A program made the translations under genes and the position numbers. A model generated the notes under the pieces. The model saw nothing but the letters and a program-made list of their open reading frames with translations, searched no databases and was not told where the DNA came from. A DNA stretch of 64,000 bases from Rhizobium sp. R711 (GTDB taxonomy: Bacteria; Pseudomonadota; Alphaproteobacteria; Rhizobiales; Rhizobiaceae): positions 124,001 through 188,000 of the forward strand of contig NZ_LOKZ01000012.1 of the NCBI RefSeq assembly GCF_002211365.1, read 5' to 3'. How positions within the stretch are numbered: position 1 is the first letter of the stretch; each line of letters begins with the position of its first letter. Shown in pieces: positions 27,072 to 39,978 of this stretch.

Positions 27072-28034
27072 ATGACCTTGTTACGCTACGTGCTGACCCG
27101 GTTTGCCATCTGGATTCCGTCCGTTCTGATCGTGATGCTGGCCGTCTACGCGCTGGCATTCTACGGCGCCGGCGACCCGATCAAGCTGATCTTTCTGCGC
27201 GCACCCGGCGATGTCGCCTATAATCCACAGCGCATCGAAGCCATCCGCGAAAGTGCCGGCCTGAACAGGCCCTTCATCGAGCAGTTCGCCCTTTACATCT
27301 GGAACCTGTTGCACGGCCAGTTCGGCAATTCGCTGACCTCCGGTCGCTCGGTCTGGGCAATGGTTTCGGCTGCGGCCCCCGTTTCTTTCAAGCTGGCGCT
27401 CTGTTCCATCATCCTGACGACCATCATCGCCATTCCGCTCGGCATGATCGCCGCAATGAACCAGAACAGCCGCCTCGATTATACGATCCTCGGCAGCGCG
27501 CTCTTTCTGTGGGCGATCCCGGCCTATGTCGCCGGCCCGCTGCTGATGGTCGGCCTTATCGTGCTGCTGCCGATGGTCAAGGTGCCGTATGGTTGGGGTG
27601 GGGTTTTCGATGTGCGCATCCTGTTGCCGCTCATCGTGCTCTCATTTCAGCCGATCGCGCTGATCGTCCGCCAAACGCGCGCCGCCGTCATCGAAGTACT
27701 GTCGGAGGATTTCGTCCGCACGGCCCGCGCCAAGGGCGTACCTGAAATGGTCGTGGCACTGCGTCATATCCTGCGCCCGGTGCTCACTCCCGTTGTCACC
27801 CAGCTCGGCCTGATCATGATTACCATTGTCAATGGCGCGATCTTCGTGGAGCTCGTCTTCGGTCTTCCCGGCCTCGGTCGCCTGACCGTGCAGGCACTGA
27901 CCAATTCCGACTACCCCGTCATTCTGGCGATCACGCTCATCGGATCCTTCCTGGTGATGATCTCGAACCTTCTGGTCGACGTTCTCTATCCGCTGCTTGA
28001 TCCGCGTGCCAACGATGCAAGAAGGAGCCGCTGA
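27072..28034 (+). CDS. ABC transporter permease (DppB/OppB type)
   Basis: The 320-residue membrane protein has an N-terminal helix (FAIWIPSVLIVMLAVYALAF), a periplasmic loop with RPFIEQFALYIWNLLHGQFGNS, five further helices and the EAA-type coupling motif TARAKGVPEMVVALRHILRP. It forms half of the inner-membrane channel. The start is uncertain: ATG 27072 gives the usual MTLLRYVLTR beginning, while a GTG at 27051 would add seven residues. The next permease starts two bases after its stop. Confidence 0.9.
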   Translation: MTLLRYVLTRFAIWIPSVLIVMLAVYALAFYGAGDPIKLIFLRAPGDVAYNPQRIEAIRESAGLNRPFIEQFALYIWNLLHGQFGNSLTSGRSVWAMVSAAAPVSFKLALCSIILTTIIAIPLGMIAAMNQNSRLDYTILGSALFLWAIPAYVAGPLLMVGLIVLLPMVKVPYGWGGVFDVRILLPLIVLSFQPIALIVRQTRAAVIEVLSEDFVRTARAKGVPEMVVALRHILRPVLTPVVTQLGLIMITIVNGAIFVELVFGLPGLGRLTVQALTNSDYPVILAITLIGSFLVMISNLLVDVLYPLLDPRANDARRSR

Positions 28035-28036
28035 CC

Positions 28037-28995
28037 ATGTCCGCCATCCCTCTCTCTCCCGTCGCAGCTCAGGAAGAGGCACCCGTCAGCCTCTGGCGCG
28101 ACGCCTGGCATCGCCTGAAGCGCAACAAGCTTGCCGTCTTCGGCCTGATCGTCGTGGCAATCCTTGCTTTCACCGCGATCTTTGGCCCCTATCTGACGCC
28201 CTATGACTACCTGAGCCAGAATCTGCAGGCCCGCAACGCCGTGCCGTCGCTGCAGCATCTCTTCGGCACCGACGATCTCGGCCGCGATGTATTCAGCCGC
28301 GTCGTCTTCGGCACCCGCACGGCCTTCCTGGTCGCGGTCATTGTCACCGTCATCGCGGTTCTGATCGGCACGATTCTCGGCGCCATCGCTGGCTTCTTCG
28401 GCAATCCGTTCGACCGCGTCATCATGTGGCTGACCGACATGACCATGTCCGTGCCGAACCTGCTCCTCGTCGTCGTCATCAATGCATCGTTGAAGTCCCC
28501 GATCACCAAATGGATGGAGGCGCAGTATCTGGCGACGCTCAATCCCTTCTATCGCCAGACCATTTGGGTCGACTTCATTCTGGTCTTCGGCTCGATGGCC
28601 TTGATTTCCTGGCCGCCCTATGCGCGTCTCGTTCGCGCCCAGGTACTGTCGATCCGCAGCCGGCCCTATATCACGGCCGCCCAGGCACTCGGCCTTTCGA
28701 ACTGGATCATCATGAAGCGCTACGTCATTCCAAATGCGCTTGGTCCGCTGATTGTCTCCGTCAGCGCCGGCCTTGGCACTGCCATGGTTCTGGAGAGCGC
28801 CTTCAGCTTCCTCGGCATCGGCGTCAACCCACCGACCCCAAGCTGGGGCAACATGATCTCGGATGGCCTGCGCGTCTGGCAGCACTACCCGCATCTGCTG
28901 GCCGCCCCGGCCGCCGTTCTCGGCCTTGCCTCGGTTGCCTTCAGCTTCCTCGGCGATGGCCTCAACGACGCACTCAATCCGCGGGGTTCCAAGTG

Positions 28996-28996
<1 letters not shown>
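28037..28996 (+). CDS. ABC transporter permease (DppC/OppC type)
   Basis: A 319-residue partner permease with an N-terminal OppC-type segment (WHRLKRNKLAVFGLIVVAI), then FGTDDLGRDVFSRVVFGTRT, typical of this family. The EAA loop is TAAQALGLSNWIIMKRYVIPN and a late FLGIGVNPPTPSWGNMI is also a family hallmark. Its stop overlaps the start of the first ATPase gene (TGATG). It pairs with the preceding permease. Confidence 0.93.
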
Positions 28997-30002
<1,006 letters not shown>

Positions 30003-30003
<1 letters not shown>

Positions 30004-30995
30004 TGGGTGCTCAACCGCTGCTAAAGGTCGAAAACCTCGTCAAGCATTTCCACGTCAAGCTCGGCGCCTTCGGCGAGCGCTCGGCGACGGTCTATGCGCT
30101 GGATAACGTCAATCTCGACATCATGGAAGGCGAGACGCTCTCGCTGGTCGGTGAATCCGGCTGCGGCAAGTCGACGACCGGCTTCACCATCCTCAACCTC
30201 TACAAGGCGACATCAGGCAAGGTCTTGTACAAGGGGCAGGATCTGGCGACGATGGATGAAAAGCAAATGCGGCCCTTCCGCCGCGACCTGCAGATCGTCT
30301 TTCAGGATCCCTATTCAACGCTCAATCCACGTATGACGATCGGTGAGGCGATCGGCGAGCCGATCCTCTTTCACAAGCTTTGCACCAAAGCGGAGCTCAA
30401 GGACAAGATCGCCACACTGCTGACCGACGTTGGCCTGCCCACCCGCTTTGCACAGCGCTATCCGCATGAGCTGTCCGGCGGCCAGCGGCAGCGTGTCGTC
30501 ATCGCTCGCGCACTCGCCTGCCAGCCGAAATTCATCGTCTGCGACGAGGCGATCTCGGCGCTCGACGTCTCGATCCAGGCGCAGATCATCAATCTCCTGC
30601 TCGATCTGCAGGAAAAATATGGCCTGACCTATTTGTTCATCGCCCATGATCTGGCCGTCGTGCGCCATATCAGCACCCGCGTCGGTGTCATGTATCTCGG
30701 CCGCCTGGCGGAACTTTCGACGCGCGAGGAACTGTTCGAAAACCCTTTGCATCCCTACACGAAGGCGCTGCTCTCTGCCGTTCCGGAAACGGATCCGGAG
30801 CTGGAACGCACGCGCAAGCGCCAGATCCTGCAGGGCGACGTGCCGAGCCCGCTCAACCCACCGAGCGGCTGCCGCTTCCATTCGCGCTGCCCGATCGCCA
30901 TGGACGTGTGCAGCAAGGTCGTGCCGGAGTGGAAGGAAGCCAAACCCGGCCACCTTGTCGCCTGCCACGCCGTCAACACAGGACAGACTGTATGA
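30003..30995 (+). CDS. ABC transporter ATP-binding protein (DppF/OppF type)
   Basis: The second ATPase, 330 residues, has Walker A GESGCGKST, Q-loop VFQDPYSTLNPR, signature LSGGQRQRV, Walker B FIVCDEAISALDV and an OppF-type C-terminus with CRFHSRCPIAMDVC. With the preceding gene it drives the importer. The ATG overlaps the upstream TGA and has AGGAGG eight bases before it; a GTG one codon earlier is also possible. Its stop overlaps the kinase start by four bases. Confidence 0.93.
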
Positions 30996-32053
30996 CGCTA
31001 AAGGTCGCGATCATCGCTGACGATTTGACCGGCGCGCTCGACACGGGAACCCCCTTCGTCGACGCCGGACTTTCCGTCGCTGTCGCGATCGACGTCGGAG
31101 CCATACCGGAAACGCTTGCGACCGATTGCGAGGTCGCGGTCGTCAACACGGCTTCAAGAGCTCTCCCGGAGGAGGAAGCGGCAAGAAAGGTCAGCGCTGC
31201 GGCGAAGGCCCTTCTTGCCGCCTCGCCTCAGATCGTTCTGAAAAAGATCGACTCCCGGCTCAAGGGGAATGTTGCAGCGGAAAGCGCAGCTTTGGCTGCC
31301 GTCTTCGGTCACGAGGCGATCGTCGTGTCACCCGCCATTCCCGATCAGGAGCGGTTGACCCGCAGCGGCCACGTGGTCGGCCGTGGCGTCGGTGAGGCGC
31401 TGCCAATCTCCGTTCTCTTCGAGACGAGCGACCATCAAGTGACCGTCCGCGACGCCGAAACGGACAGCGATCTCGACCGGGTGGTTGATGCATATGACTG
31501 GAGAAGGACCCTAGCCGTCGGTGCCCGAGGTATCGGCAGTGCACTTGCCCGCAAGATCGGCCAACCGAATAGCGCAAACAATCCCTTTGCGACGTCATCC
31601 CGGACGGTTTTTGCTTTCGGCTCGCGCGATCCCATCACGGCGGCGCAGATGGCCAAACTGGAAAGTTCCGGTGGCCTAGTCTCGACCATCGATGCGCCCA
31701 TGGGAGCATTGCCTCCCGAAGCACGATTTGGCTTGCCAATCCTTCTGCGCTGCACAGGCGAAATCACCAGCGAGGCGGCAGCAGTTGCCGACCGCTTCGC
31801 GAAAGGCGTAAAATCAGTCATAGACGCAACGAGCCCGGAGATGCTGATGGTCGGTGGGGGCGATACGGCGCTGGCGGTATTTCGCGAACTTGGAATTCGA
31901 ACCCTGAGGCCGAAGGGCGAGATCGAAGCGGGGATTCCATGGTTTGATGTAAACACATCCGACGGCCTGCATCTGCACTGTGCGGTGAAGTCGGGGGGCT
32001 TTGGGAATTCTGATAGTTTGCTAAGACTGATTGCACAGAATCAGGCGGCATAG
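30992..32053 (+). CDS. Four-carbon acid sugar kinase family protein (DUF1537)
   Basis: The 353-residue protein has the N-terminal DUF1537 signature IIADDLTGALDTG and KKIDSRLKGN. The C-terminal nucleotide-binding segments are VVGGGDTAL-like (MVGGGDTALAV) and VKSGGFGN. DUF1537 enzymes phosphorylate D-threonate, D-erythronate or 3-oxo-tetronate. It is 60-70 residues shorter than typical members, mostly in the middle. Together with pdxA2 on the other arm it makes a kinase/dehydrogenase pair that would give dihydroxyacetone phosphate. The ATGA overlap with the ATPase gene shows it belongs to the importer operon. Confidence 0.88.
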   Translation: MTLKVAIIADDLTGALDTGTPFVDAGLSVAVAIDVGAIPETLATDCEVAVVNTASRALPEEEAARKVSAAAKALLAASPQIVLKKIDSRLKGNVAAESAALAAVFGHEAIVVSPAIPDQERLTRSGHVVGRGVGEALPISVLFETSDHQVTVRDAETDSDLDRVVDAYDWRRTLAVGARGIGSALARKIGQPNSANNPFATSSRTVFAFGSRDPITAAQMAKLESSGGLVSTIDAPMGALPPEARFGLPILLRCTGEITSEAAAVADRFAKGVKSVIDATSPEMLMVGGGDTALAVFRELGIRTLRPKGEIEAGIPWFDVNTSDGLHLHCAVKSGGFGNSDSLLRLIAQNQAA

Positions 32054-32056
32054 GCG

Positions 32057-32842
32057 ATGCCGGCGGGGAGAATGAAAGTGGACGAAGCAAACGGTGTATC
32101 GGCAAATGCCCAGACGACCCCGGCAGCCAAGCCGGAGCGTGGCAAGGCCGTCAAGCTGGTCGATCGGGTCTTCGACCAGTTGCAGGAGCGCATTCGTTCC
32201 GGAAACTATCCACCGGATTCGCGTCTGCCCGGCGAGCATGAGCTCGCATCGATGCTGGGCGTCTCGCGTCCAATCGTGCGCGATGCCTTGGCGCGGTTGC
32301 GCGATCAAGGGATCGTCTATGCCCGTCAGGGCGCAGGCACCTTCGTCAGCGCCCACGGCTCACCAACGACGCAGCTTTCGTATTCGCCGGTCAAGACAAT
32401 TGCCGACATTCAGCGCTGCTACGAGTTTCGCCTGACGATCGAGCCCGCTGCCGCTTATTTTGCGGCCAAGCGTCGTGACGAAGCGGCGATCCAGAAAATT
32501 GCCGCTGCACTCGCCGATCTGCGCGAGGCGACCAGCCATCAGCTCCATCGTACCGACGCCGACTTCACGTTTCATCGTGCCGTCACGGAAGCCGCCAATA
32601 ACCACTACTACACGGCCTCGATCGACGCCCTGAAGGCTCATATCGCCGTTGGCATGCACCTTCACGGCCTATCGCTCCTTGGTCCGCGTCAGGGCCTTGA
32701 GCAGGTCTACGAGGAGCACAACAAGATTTACCTCGCCATCGTCGAAGGCCGTGCGGAAGACGCGCGGGCTTTGATGAAGGCGCATCTTGAGGGTTCGCAG
32801 AGCCGCCTCTTCGAAGGCCGCGCTCTGGACCTTTCCATGTAG
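32057..32842 (+). CDS. GntR-family transcriptional regulator, FCD subfamily
   Basis: This 261-residue regulator carries a winged helix at about residues 35-100 (DSRLPGEHELASMLGVSRPIVRDALARLRDQG) and an all-helical FCD domain with a metal-binding pattern: E in YEFRLTIEP, D/H in DFTFHRAVTEAANN, and a later HNKIYLAIVEG. Such proteins respond to carboxylic or sugar acids. It closes the importer operon, three bases after the kinase gene. The likely targets are the two dyads at 22579 and 25071. A second ATG at 32072 is an alternative start. Confidence 0.9.
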   Translation: MPAGRMKVDEANGVSANAQTTPAAKPERGKAVKLVDRVFDQLQERIRSGNYPPDSRLPGEHELASMLGVSRPIVRDALARLRDQGIVYARQGAGTFVSAHGSPTTQLSYSPVKTIADIQRCYEFRLTIEPAAAYFAAKRRDEAAIQKIAAALADLREATSHQLHRTDADFTFHRAVTEAANNHYYTASIDALKAHIAVGMHLHGLSLLGPRQGLEQVYEEHNKIYLAIVEGRAEDARALMKAHLEGSQSRLFEGRALDLSM

Positions 32843-32897
32843 GTTGCGGCAGTCGGCTTGACAGCTTTGCTGCTCTGGTTCTAACCTTTTGACATTC

Positions 32898-32991
32898 ACC
32901 AGGGGGGTCCCGGCAAGGGGCTGAGATACTGCTATCGTGCGCAGTGACCCGTTGAACCTGATCCAGTTCATACTGGCGTAGGGACGGTGCA
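32898..32991 (+). promoter_or_regulatory. TPP riboswitch (thi box) of the thiCOSGE operon
   Basis: It contains the conserved GGGGGTCCCGGCAAGGGGC-type P2 region, the CTGAGATACT thi-box core, then ACCCGTTGAACCTGATCC, GTTCATACTGGCGTAGGGA and GGTGC. It lies about 105 bases before thiC. In related bacteria this element lowers thiC expression when thiamine pyrophosphate is bound. Confidence 0.95.
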
Positions 32992-33077
32992 AGCGCTCGA
33001 AGGCATTGGATTCTCGCGTGGAATCGGTGCCGGCGTCTTTTCATCATTCCGGCTGAGGACTGGGTCTCCAAACCTAA

Positions 33078-34922
<1,845 letters not shown>

Positions 34923-34923
34923 G

Positions 34924-35898
34924 ATGCATGTCCTTGTCAAAGGGGCCGGCGTTGCCGGCCTCGCGGTCGCGCACGAGCTCAGCGTTCGCGGTGCCGACGT
35001 CACTGTTGTGGATCCGCGTCAAGGCCCCAGCCAGACAGCCTCCTGGCTCGCTGGCGGCATGCTCGCGCCCTGGTGTGAGCGAGAAAGCGCCGACGAAGCC
35101 GTGTTGCTGCGTGGCCGCGATGCCATCGACCGGTGGGACGTGATGCTGCCGGGCGAGGTACACCGGAACGGAACGCTGGTCATTGCCCCTGCACGCGACC
35201 AGGGCGAACTCGATCGCTTCGCCGATCGCACAAGCGGCCGTGAATGGCTGGGCGAAGAGCAAATCGCCACATTGGAGCCAGCTCTGGCAGGCCGCTTCCG
35301 GCGCGCGCTTTTCTTCCCGCTCGAGGGCCATCTCAATCCAAGGCGCGTGCTGGGTCTGCTGCGAGAAAAGCTCACCGCCCGGCGTGTCACTTTCATTGCC
35401 CAAGTGACCGAAAGCACCGACCATGATGATATCATCGATTGCACAGGCGCAGCGCGCATCGGGCAAACGAACGGACTTCGCGGCGTTCGCGGCGAAATGC
35501 TCTATCTGGAGACTCCTGAGGTTCACCTCAGCCGACCGGTCCGCCTGCTCCACCCTCGTTTCCCGGTTTATATCGTTCCTCGTGGAGATGGCCTCTTCAT
35601 GGTGGGCGCCACGATGATCGAGACAGAGTTCGGCGGCCCGATCTCGGCACGTTCAATGATGGAGCTGCTGAACGCTGCCTATGCCGTGCATCCCGCCTTT
35701 GCGGACGCGGCCGTCGTCGAAACCGGGGTCGGCGTCCGACCGGCGTTCGCCGACAATTTTCCCCGAGCGACCCGCGAGCGTGATGCTGTCGTGCTCAACG
35801 GTCTCTATCGCCACGGCTTCCTGCTGGCACCCGCGATGGCGGAGGAGGCCGCGGACCTTGTCTTCTCCCGAACCGAAATAGGAGGAAGTAACCGATGA
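34924..35898 (+). CDS. thiO: Glycine oxidase ThiO
   Basis: The 324-residue FAD-dependent amine oxidase has an N-terminal GAGVAGLAVAHELSVRG dinucleotide fold, SWLAGGMLAPWCE (the ThiO substrate loop) and a C-terminal GLYRHGFLLAPAMAE. It oxidises glycine to iminoacetate for the thiazole ring. It begins one base after the thiC stop and overlaps thiS. In-frame codons upstream of 34924 lie inside thiC and are not used. Confidence 0.93.
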   Translation: MHVLVKGAGVAGLAVAHELSVRGADVTVVDPRQGPSQTASWLAGGMLAPWCERESADEAVLLRGRDAIDRWDVMLPGEVHRNGTLVIAPARDQGELDRFADRTSGREWLGEEQIATLEPALAGRFRRALFFPLEGHLNPRRVLGLLREKLTARRVTFIAQVTESTDHDDIIDCTGAARIGQTNGLRGVRGEMLYLETPEVHLSRPVRLLHPRFPVYIVPRGDGLFMVGATMIETEFGGPISARSMMELLNAAYAVHPAFADAAVVETGVGVRPAFADNFPRATRERDAVVLNGLYRHGFLLAPAMAEEAADLVFSRTEIGGSNR

Positions 35899-36092
35899 GA
35901 TTGATCGTCAATGGCGAGCAACACGACCTGATTGCCGCGACGTTGTCGGAGTTGCTGACGCTGATGGAATACGAAGGCGACTGGTTGGCGACCGCCGTAA
36001 ACGGCGAAATCGTCCACCGCGAGGATCGTGCCGACCACGCGCTTAGCGACAATGACAGGATCGAAATCCTGTCGCCGATGCAAGGGGGCTGA
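35895..36092 (+). CDS. thiS: Sulfur carrier protein ThiS
   Basis: A 65-residue ubiquitin-like protein ending in the required Gly-Gly (SPMQGG), which is adenylated and thiocarboxylated. It overlaps the thiO end by four bases and is two bases from thiG. It hands sulfur to ThiG for thiazole formation. Confidence 0.95.
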   Translation: MRLIVNGEQHDLIAATLSELLTLMEYEGDWLATAVNGEIVHREDRADHALSDNDRIEILSPMQGG

Positions 36093-36094
36093 CC

Positions 36095-36868
36095 ATGTTG
36101 ACACTTTACGACACTGAAGTCTCTTCCCGTCTGCTTCTCGGTACCGCACGATATCCATCACCCGCGATCCTTGCAGGGGCCGTCAAACGGTCAGGAACGG
36201 AGATCGTCACCGTCTCGCTTCGCCGCGAGACCGCCGGCGGACGAAGCGGTGGTGCCTTCTTCGAAATGATCCGCGCGCTTGGCGTTCGCGTTATGCCGAA
36301 TACAGCCGGCTGTCATGGGGTTTCAGAGGCCGTGCTGACAGCCAAGATGGCGCGCGAGTTGTTCGGCACCAATTGGATCAAGCTGGAGGTGATCGGCAAC
36401 CACGATACGCTTCAGCCAGACGTTTTCAGCCTGGTGGAGGCCGCACGCATCCTTTCAGCCGAAGGCTTTAAGGTCTTCCCCTACACGACTGACGACCTCG
36501 TGGTGGCGGAGAAGCTGCTCGAAGCGGGTTGCCGGGTGCTGATGCCCTGGTGCGCCCCGATCGGCAGCGCCGCGGGACCGCTGAACCTCTCTGCTCTGCG
36601 TTCCATGCGCGCACATTTTCCTGACGTTCCGCTCATCGTCGACGCCGGCATCGGCCGGCCGTCGCACGCGACATCAGTCATGGAACTCGGCTTCGATGCC
36701 GTCCTCTTGAATACCGCCGTCGCCGGTGCGGGCGACCCTGTTGCCATGGCCAATGCATTTGCCAAGGCGATCGACTCCGGCCACGAGGCTTTCGGTGCGG
36801 GCATGCTCGAACCACGCGATGTTGCTGTTCCGTCGACACCCATCATCGGAAAGGCCGTCTTTGCATGA
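36095..36868 (+). CDS. thiG: Thiazole synthase ThiG
   Basis: The TIM-barrel enzyme of 257 residues has [12 protein letters not shown] at the N-terminus, the catalytic Lys in NWIKLEVIG, and the phosphate-binding [11 protein letters not shown] and [11 protein letters not shown] loops. It condenses iminoacetate, deoxyxylulose phosphate and ThiS thiocarboxylate. It overlaps thiE by four bases. Confidence 0.95.
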   Translation: MLTLYDTEVSSRLLLGTARYPSPAILAGAVKRSGTEIVTVSLRRETAGGRSGGAFFEMIRALGVRVMPNTAGCHGVSEAVLTAKMARELFGTNWIKLEVIGNHDTLQPDVFSLVEAARILSAEGFKVFPYTTDDLVVAEKLLEAGCRVLMPWCAPIGSAAGPLNLSALRSMRAHFPDVPLIVDAGIGRPSHATSVMELGFDAVLLNTAVAGAGDPVAMANAFAKAIDSGHEAFGAGMLEPRDVAVPSTPIIGKAVFA

Positions 36869-37494
36869 AGCTCGATCCCTTCTATCTTATCGTCGACAGT
36901 GCCGAATGGATCGCGCGGCTAGTGCCGCTCGGGGTCAAGCTTGTGCAGCTACGGATCAAGGATAAGGAACCGGCCGAGCTGCGCACCGAAATCCGAACCG
37001 CAAAGGCAATTTGCGCCGCACATGGCTGCCAACTGATCGTCAACGACTACTGGCAGCTTGCTATCAATGAAGGATGCGATTTCGTCCACCTCGGTCAGGA
37101 GGATCTGGAAGCGGCCGATCTCGGCACCATTCGAGCGGCCGGCCTGAAGCTCGGGCTGTCCACCCACAACGATGCCGAGCTCGAGACAGCGATGGCGGCA
37201 AAGCCGGACTATGTCGCGCTCGGTCCGATCTATCCGACCATCCTCAAGCAAATGAAGTGGTCGCCGCAGGGACTTGAGCGCCTCCGCATATGGAAAGCGC
37301 GCATCGGCGACCTGCCGCTCGTCGCTATCGGCGGGCTGAACGTCGATCGAATCGAGGGCGTTTTGTCTCGGGGCGCCGACAGCGCTGCCGTCGTGACGGA
37401 TATTACCCTGAGCCCCGATCCGGAGACACGAACGCGGCAGTGGCTTGCTGCCACCGCTTCTTGGCGCGGGGTGGAAATGCCCTTGGGTCGGTAG
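36865..37494 (+). CDS. thiE: Thiamine phosphate synthase ThiE
   Basis: A 209-residue TIM-barrel enzyme joining the pyrimidine and thiazole halves. [32 protein letters not shown] and [12 protein letters not shown] are the substrate-binding blocks. It is the last gene of the operon. No thiD is present in the window, so pyrimidine phosphate kinase must be encoded elsewhere. Confidence 0.94.
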   Translation: MKLDPFYLIVDSAEWIARLVPLGVKLVQLRIKDKEPAELRTEIRTAKAICAAHGCQLIVNDYWQLAINEGCDFVHLGQEDLEAADLGTIRAAGLKLGLSTHNDAELETAMAAKPDYVALGPIYPTILKQMKWSPQGLERLRIWKARIGDLPLVAIGGLNVDRIEGVLSRGADSAAVVTDITLSPDPETRTRQWLAATASWRGVEMPLGR

Positions 37495-37501
37495 CAGACC
37501 A

Positions 37502-37522
37502 GAACGACCTGATGGGTCGTTC
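37502..37522 (+). terminator. Hairpin after thiE
   Basis: GAACGACC/GGTCGTTC stem with a short loop directly after the thiE stop. No T-run follows, so it is a weak terminator candidate or an mRNA end-stabilising hairpin. Confidence 0.35.
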
Positions 37523-37569
37523 AGTCGCAACGCCTTCAAAAATGATTGATTTGCGGATCGCGCTTCACC

Positions 37570-38937
37570 ATGTTGAACCGGGGACTGGACAACAAGTTGG
37601 GCTTGGCACGTATGTTACAACGGACCGAGGAAACGGACGCCGCGCTGATCGACAGGCTTCAGCAAGGCGCATTTAATTATTTCCCGAAGCACTACAATCC
37701 GGACAACGGCTTGGTCCCGGACACGTCCATCGCGGGCGTTCCCTGCAGCATCGCCGCGGTCGGCTTTTCCCTGTCGTCCTATGCCGTCGCTGTCGAGCGT
37801 GGCTGGATGCAGCGCTCCGAAGCGATCGACTACACGCTGAAGACGCTTTGTTTCTTTGCCAACGGCCACCAAGGTCGCGAGCGGCACGCGATCGGCTATC
37901 GCGGTTTCTTCTATCACTTCCTGCATATGGACACCGGCCACCGCGCCTGGAACAGCGAGCTGTCGACGATCGACACCACGCTTCTCGTGGCAGGCATGTT
38001 GACCGCCGCGGCCTATTTCGACCGCAACACCGAAGCCGAAACGGAGATTCGTAGGCTCGCGAGTTTGGTCTACGAAAGAATCGACTGGCACTGGGCGCTG
38101 AACAAAGGCCAGACCGTCTGCATGGGCTGGAAGCCGGGCAGTGGCTTCCTGCGCTGGCGCTGGCAGGGCTACGACGAAGCGATCCTGCTTTATACGTTGG
38201 CGCTCGCTTCCCCGACGCATCCAATCCCGGCGTCGAGCTATGATGCCTTTACCGCGAGCTATTCGTGGATGCTTTTCGGCGATCAACCTTATGTCTATGC
38301 CGGCCCGCTCTTCATTCATCTTTTCTCGCATGCCTGGATCGATTTCCGCGGAATCCAGGACAAGGCAATGGCCGAGCGCAACTGGGATTATTTCCGCAAC
38401 ACGCAGGTATCGATCGCCGTGCAGCGGGACTATGCGCAGCGCAATCCCGGCCATTTTGTCGGTTACAGCAAGGACATCTGGGGGCTGTCTGCCTCGGACG
38501 GCCCGCCTCCGACCCCTAACATGCGTGGCGGTCGCCATCCGCGCGTACTCGGCTATGCAGCGCGTGGCGCACCGCTCGGACCAGATGACGGCACGATCGC
38601 ACCCTGGGCAGCACTCGCATCGCTCCCATATGACCGCCAAGCGTCGCTCGATGGCCTTCGCGCCCTGATATCGACCTATCCGAACCTGCTCTACGAGGAT
38701 CGCTTCCCCGGTGGATTCAACCCGACCGTCAAGACCAAGCGGCCTGAAGGCTGGGTCGACGACCGCTGCGTCGGCATCGATCAGGGTCTTCTGGTCATGA
38801 CGATCGAAAATGATCGCTCGGACTTCATCTGGGGCCTTGTGCGCCGTTCACCGGTCATCCGACGCGGTCTTGAGCTAGCAGGATTTAGCGGTGGCTGGTT
38901 ATCGGAAGATGAGAGTTCCGAACTGAAGATCGCCTGA
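37570..38937 (+). CDS. Glucoamylase-like protein (PF10091 type; GH144/GH189-related)
   Basis: The 455-residue alpha/alpha-barrel type protein has blocks YNPDNGLVPDTS, FFYHFLHMDTGHRAWNSELSTIDTTLLVAG, GWKPGSGFLRWRWQGYDEAILLY and WGLSASDGP. These match the glycoamylase-like domain shared by endo-beta-1,2-glucanases and the C-terminal part of cyclic beta-1,2-glucan synthase. A soluble, signal-less copy in a rhizobium could process cyclic beta-1,2-glucan or its precursor. The start is the ATG of MLNRGLDN; a TTG eight codons upstream is possible. It ends head to head with fbpC, with no gap. Confidence 0.8.
   Translation: MLNRGLDNKLGLARMLQRTEETDAALIDRLQQGAFNYFPKHYNPDNGLVPDTSIAGVPCSIAAVGFSLSSYAVAVERGWMQRSEAIDYTLKTLCFFANGHQGRERHAIGYRGFFYHFLHMDTGHRAWNSELSTIDTTLLVAGMLTAAAYFDRNTEAETEIRRLASLVYERIDWHWALNKGQTVCMGWKPGSGFLRWRWQGYDEAILLYTLALASPTHPIPASSYDAFTASYSWMLFGDQPYVYAGPLFIHLFSHAWIDFRGIQDKAMAERNWDYFRNTQVSIAVQRDYAQRNPGHFVGYSKDIWGLSASDGPPPTPNMRGGRHPRVLGYAARGAPLGPDDGTIAPWAALASLPYDRQASLDGLRALISTYPNLLYEDRFPGGFNPTVKTKRPEGWVDDRCVGIDQGLLVMTIENDRSDFIWGLVRRSPVIRRGLELAGFSGGWLSEDESSELKIA

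Positions 38938-39974
<1,037 letters not shown>

Positions 39975-39978
<4 letters not shown>

Noticed and set aside
27986..28894. 302-codon minus-strand frame opposite the second permease
   Set aside because: Antisense to a clear OppC-type permease; very high Asp/Gly/Arg content typical of shadow frames.
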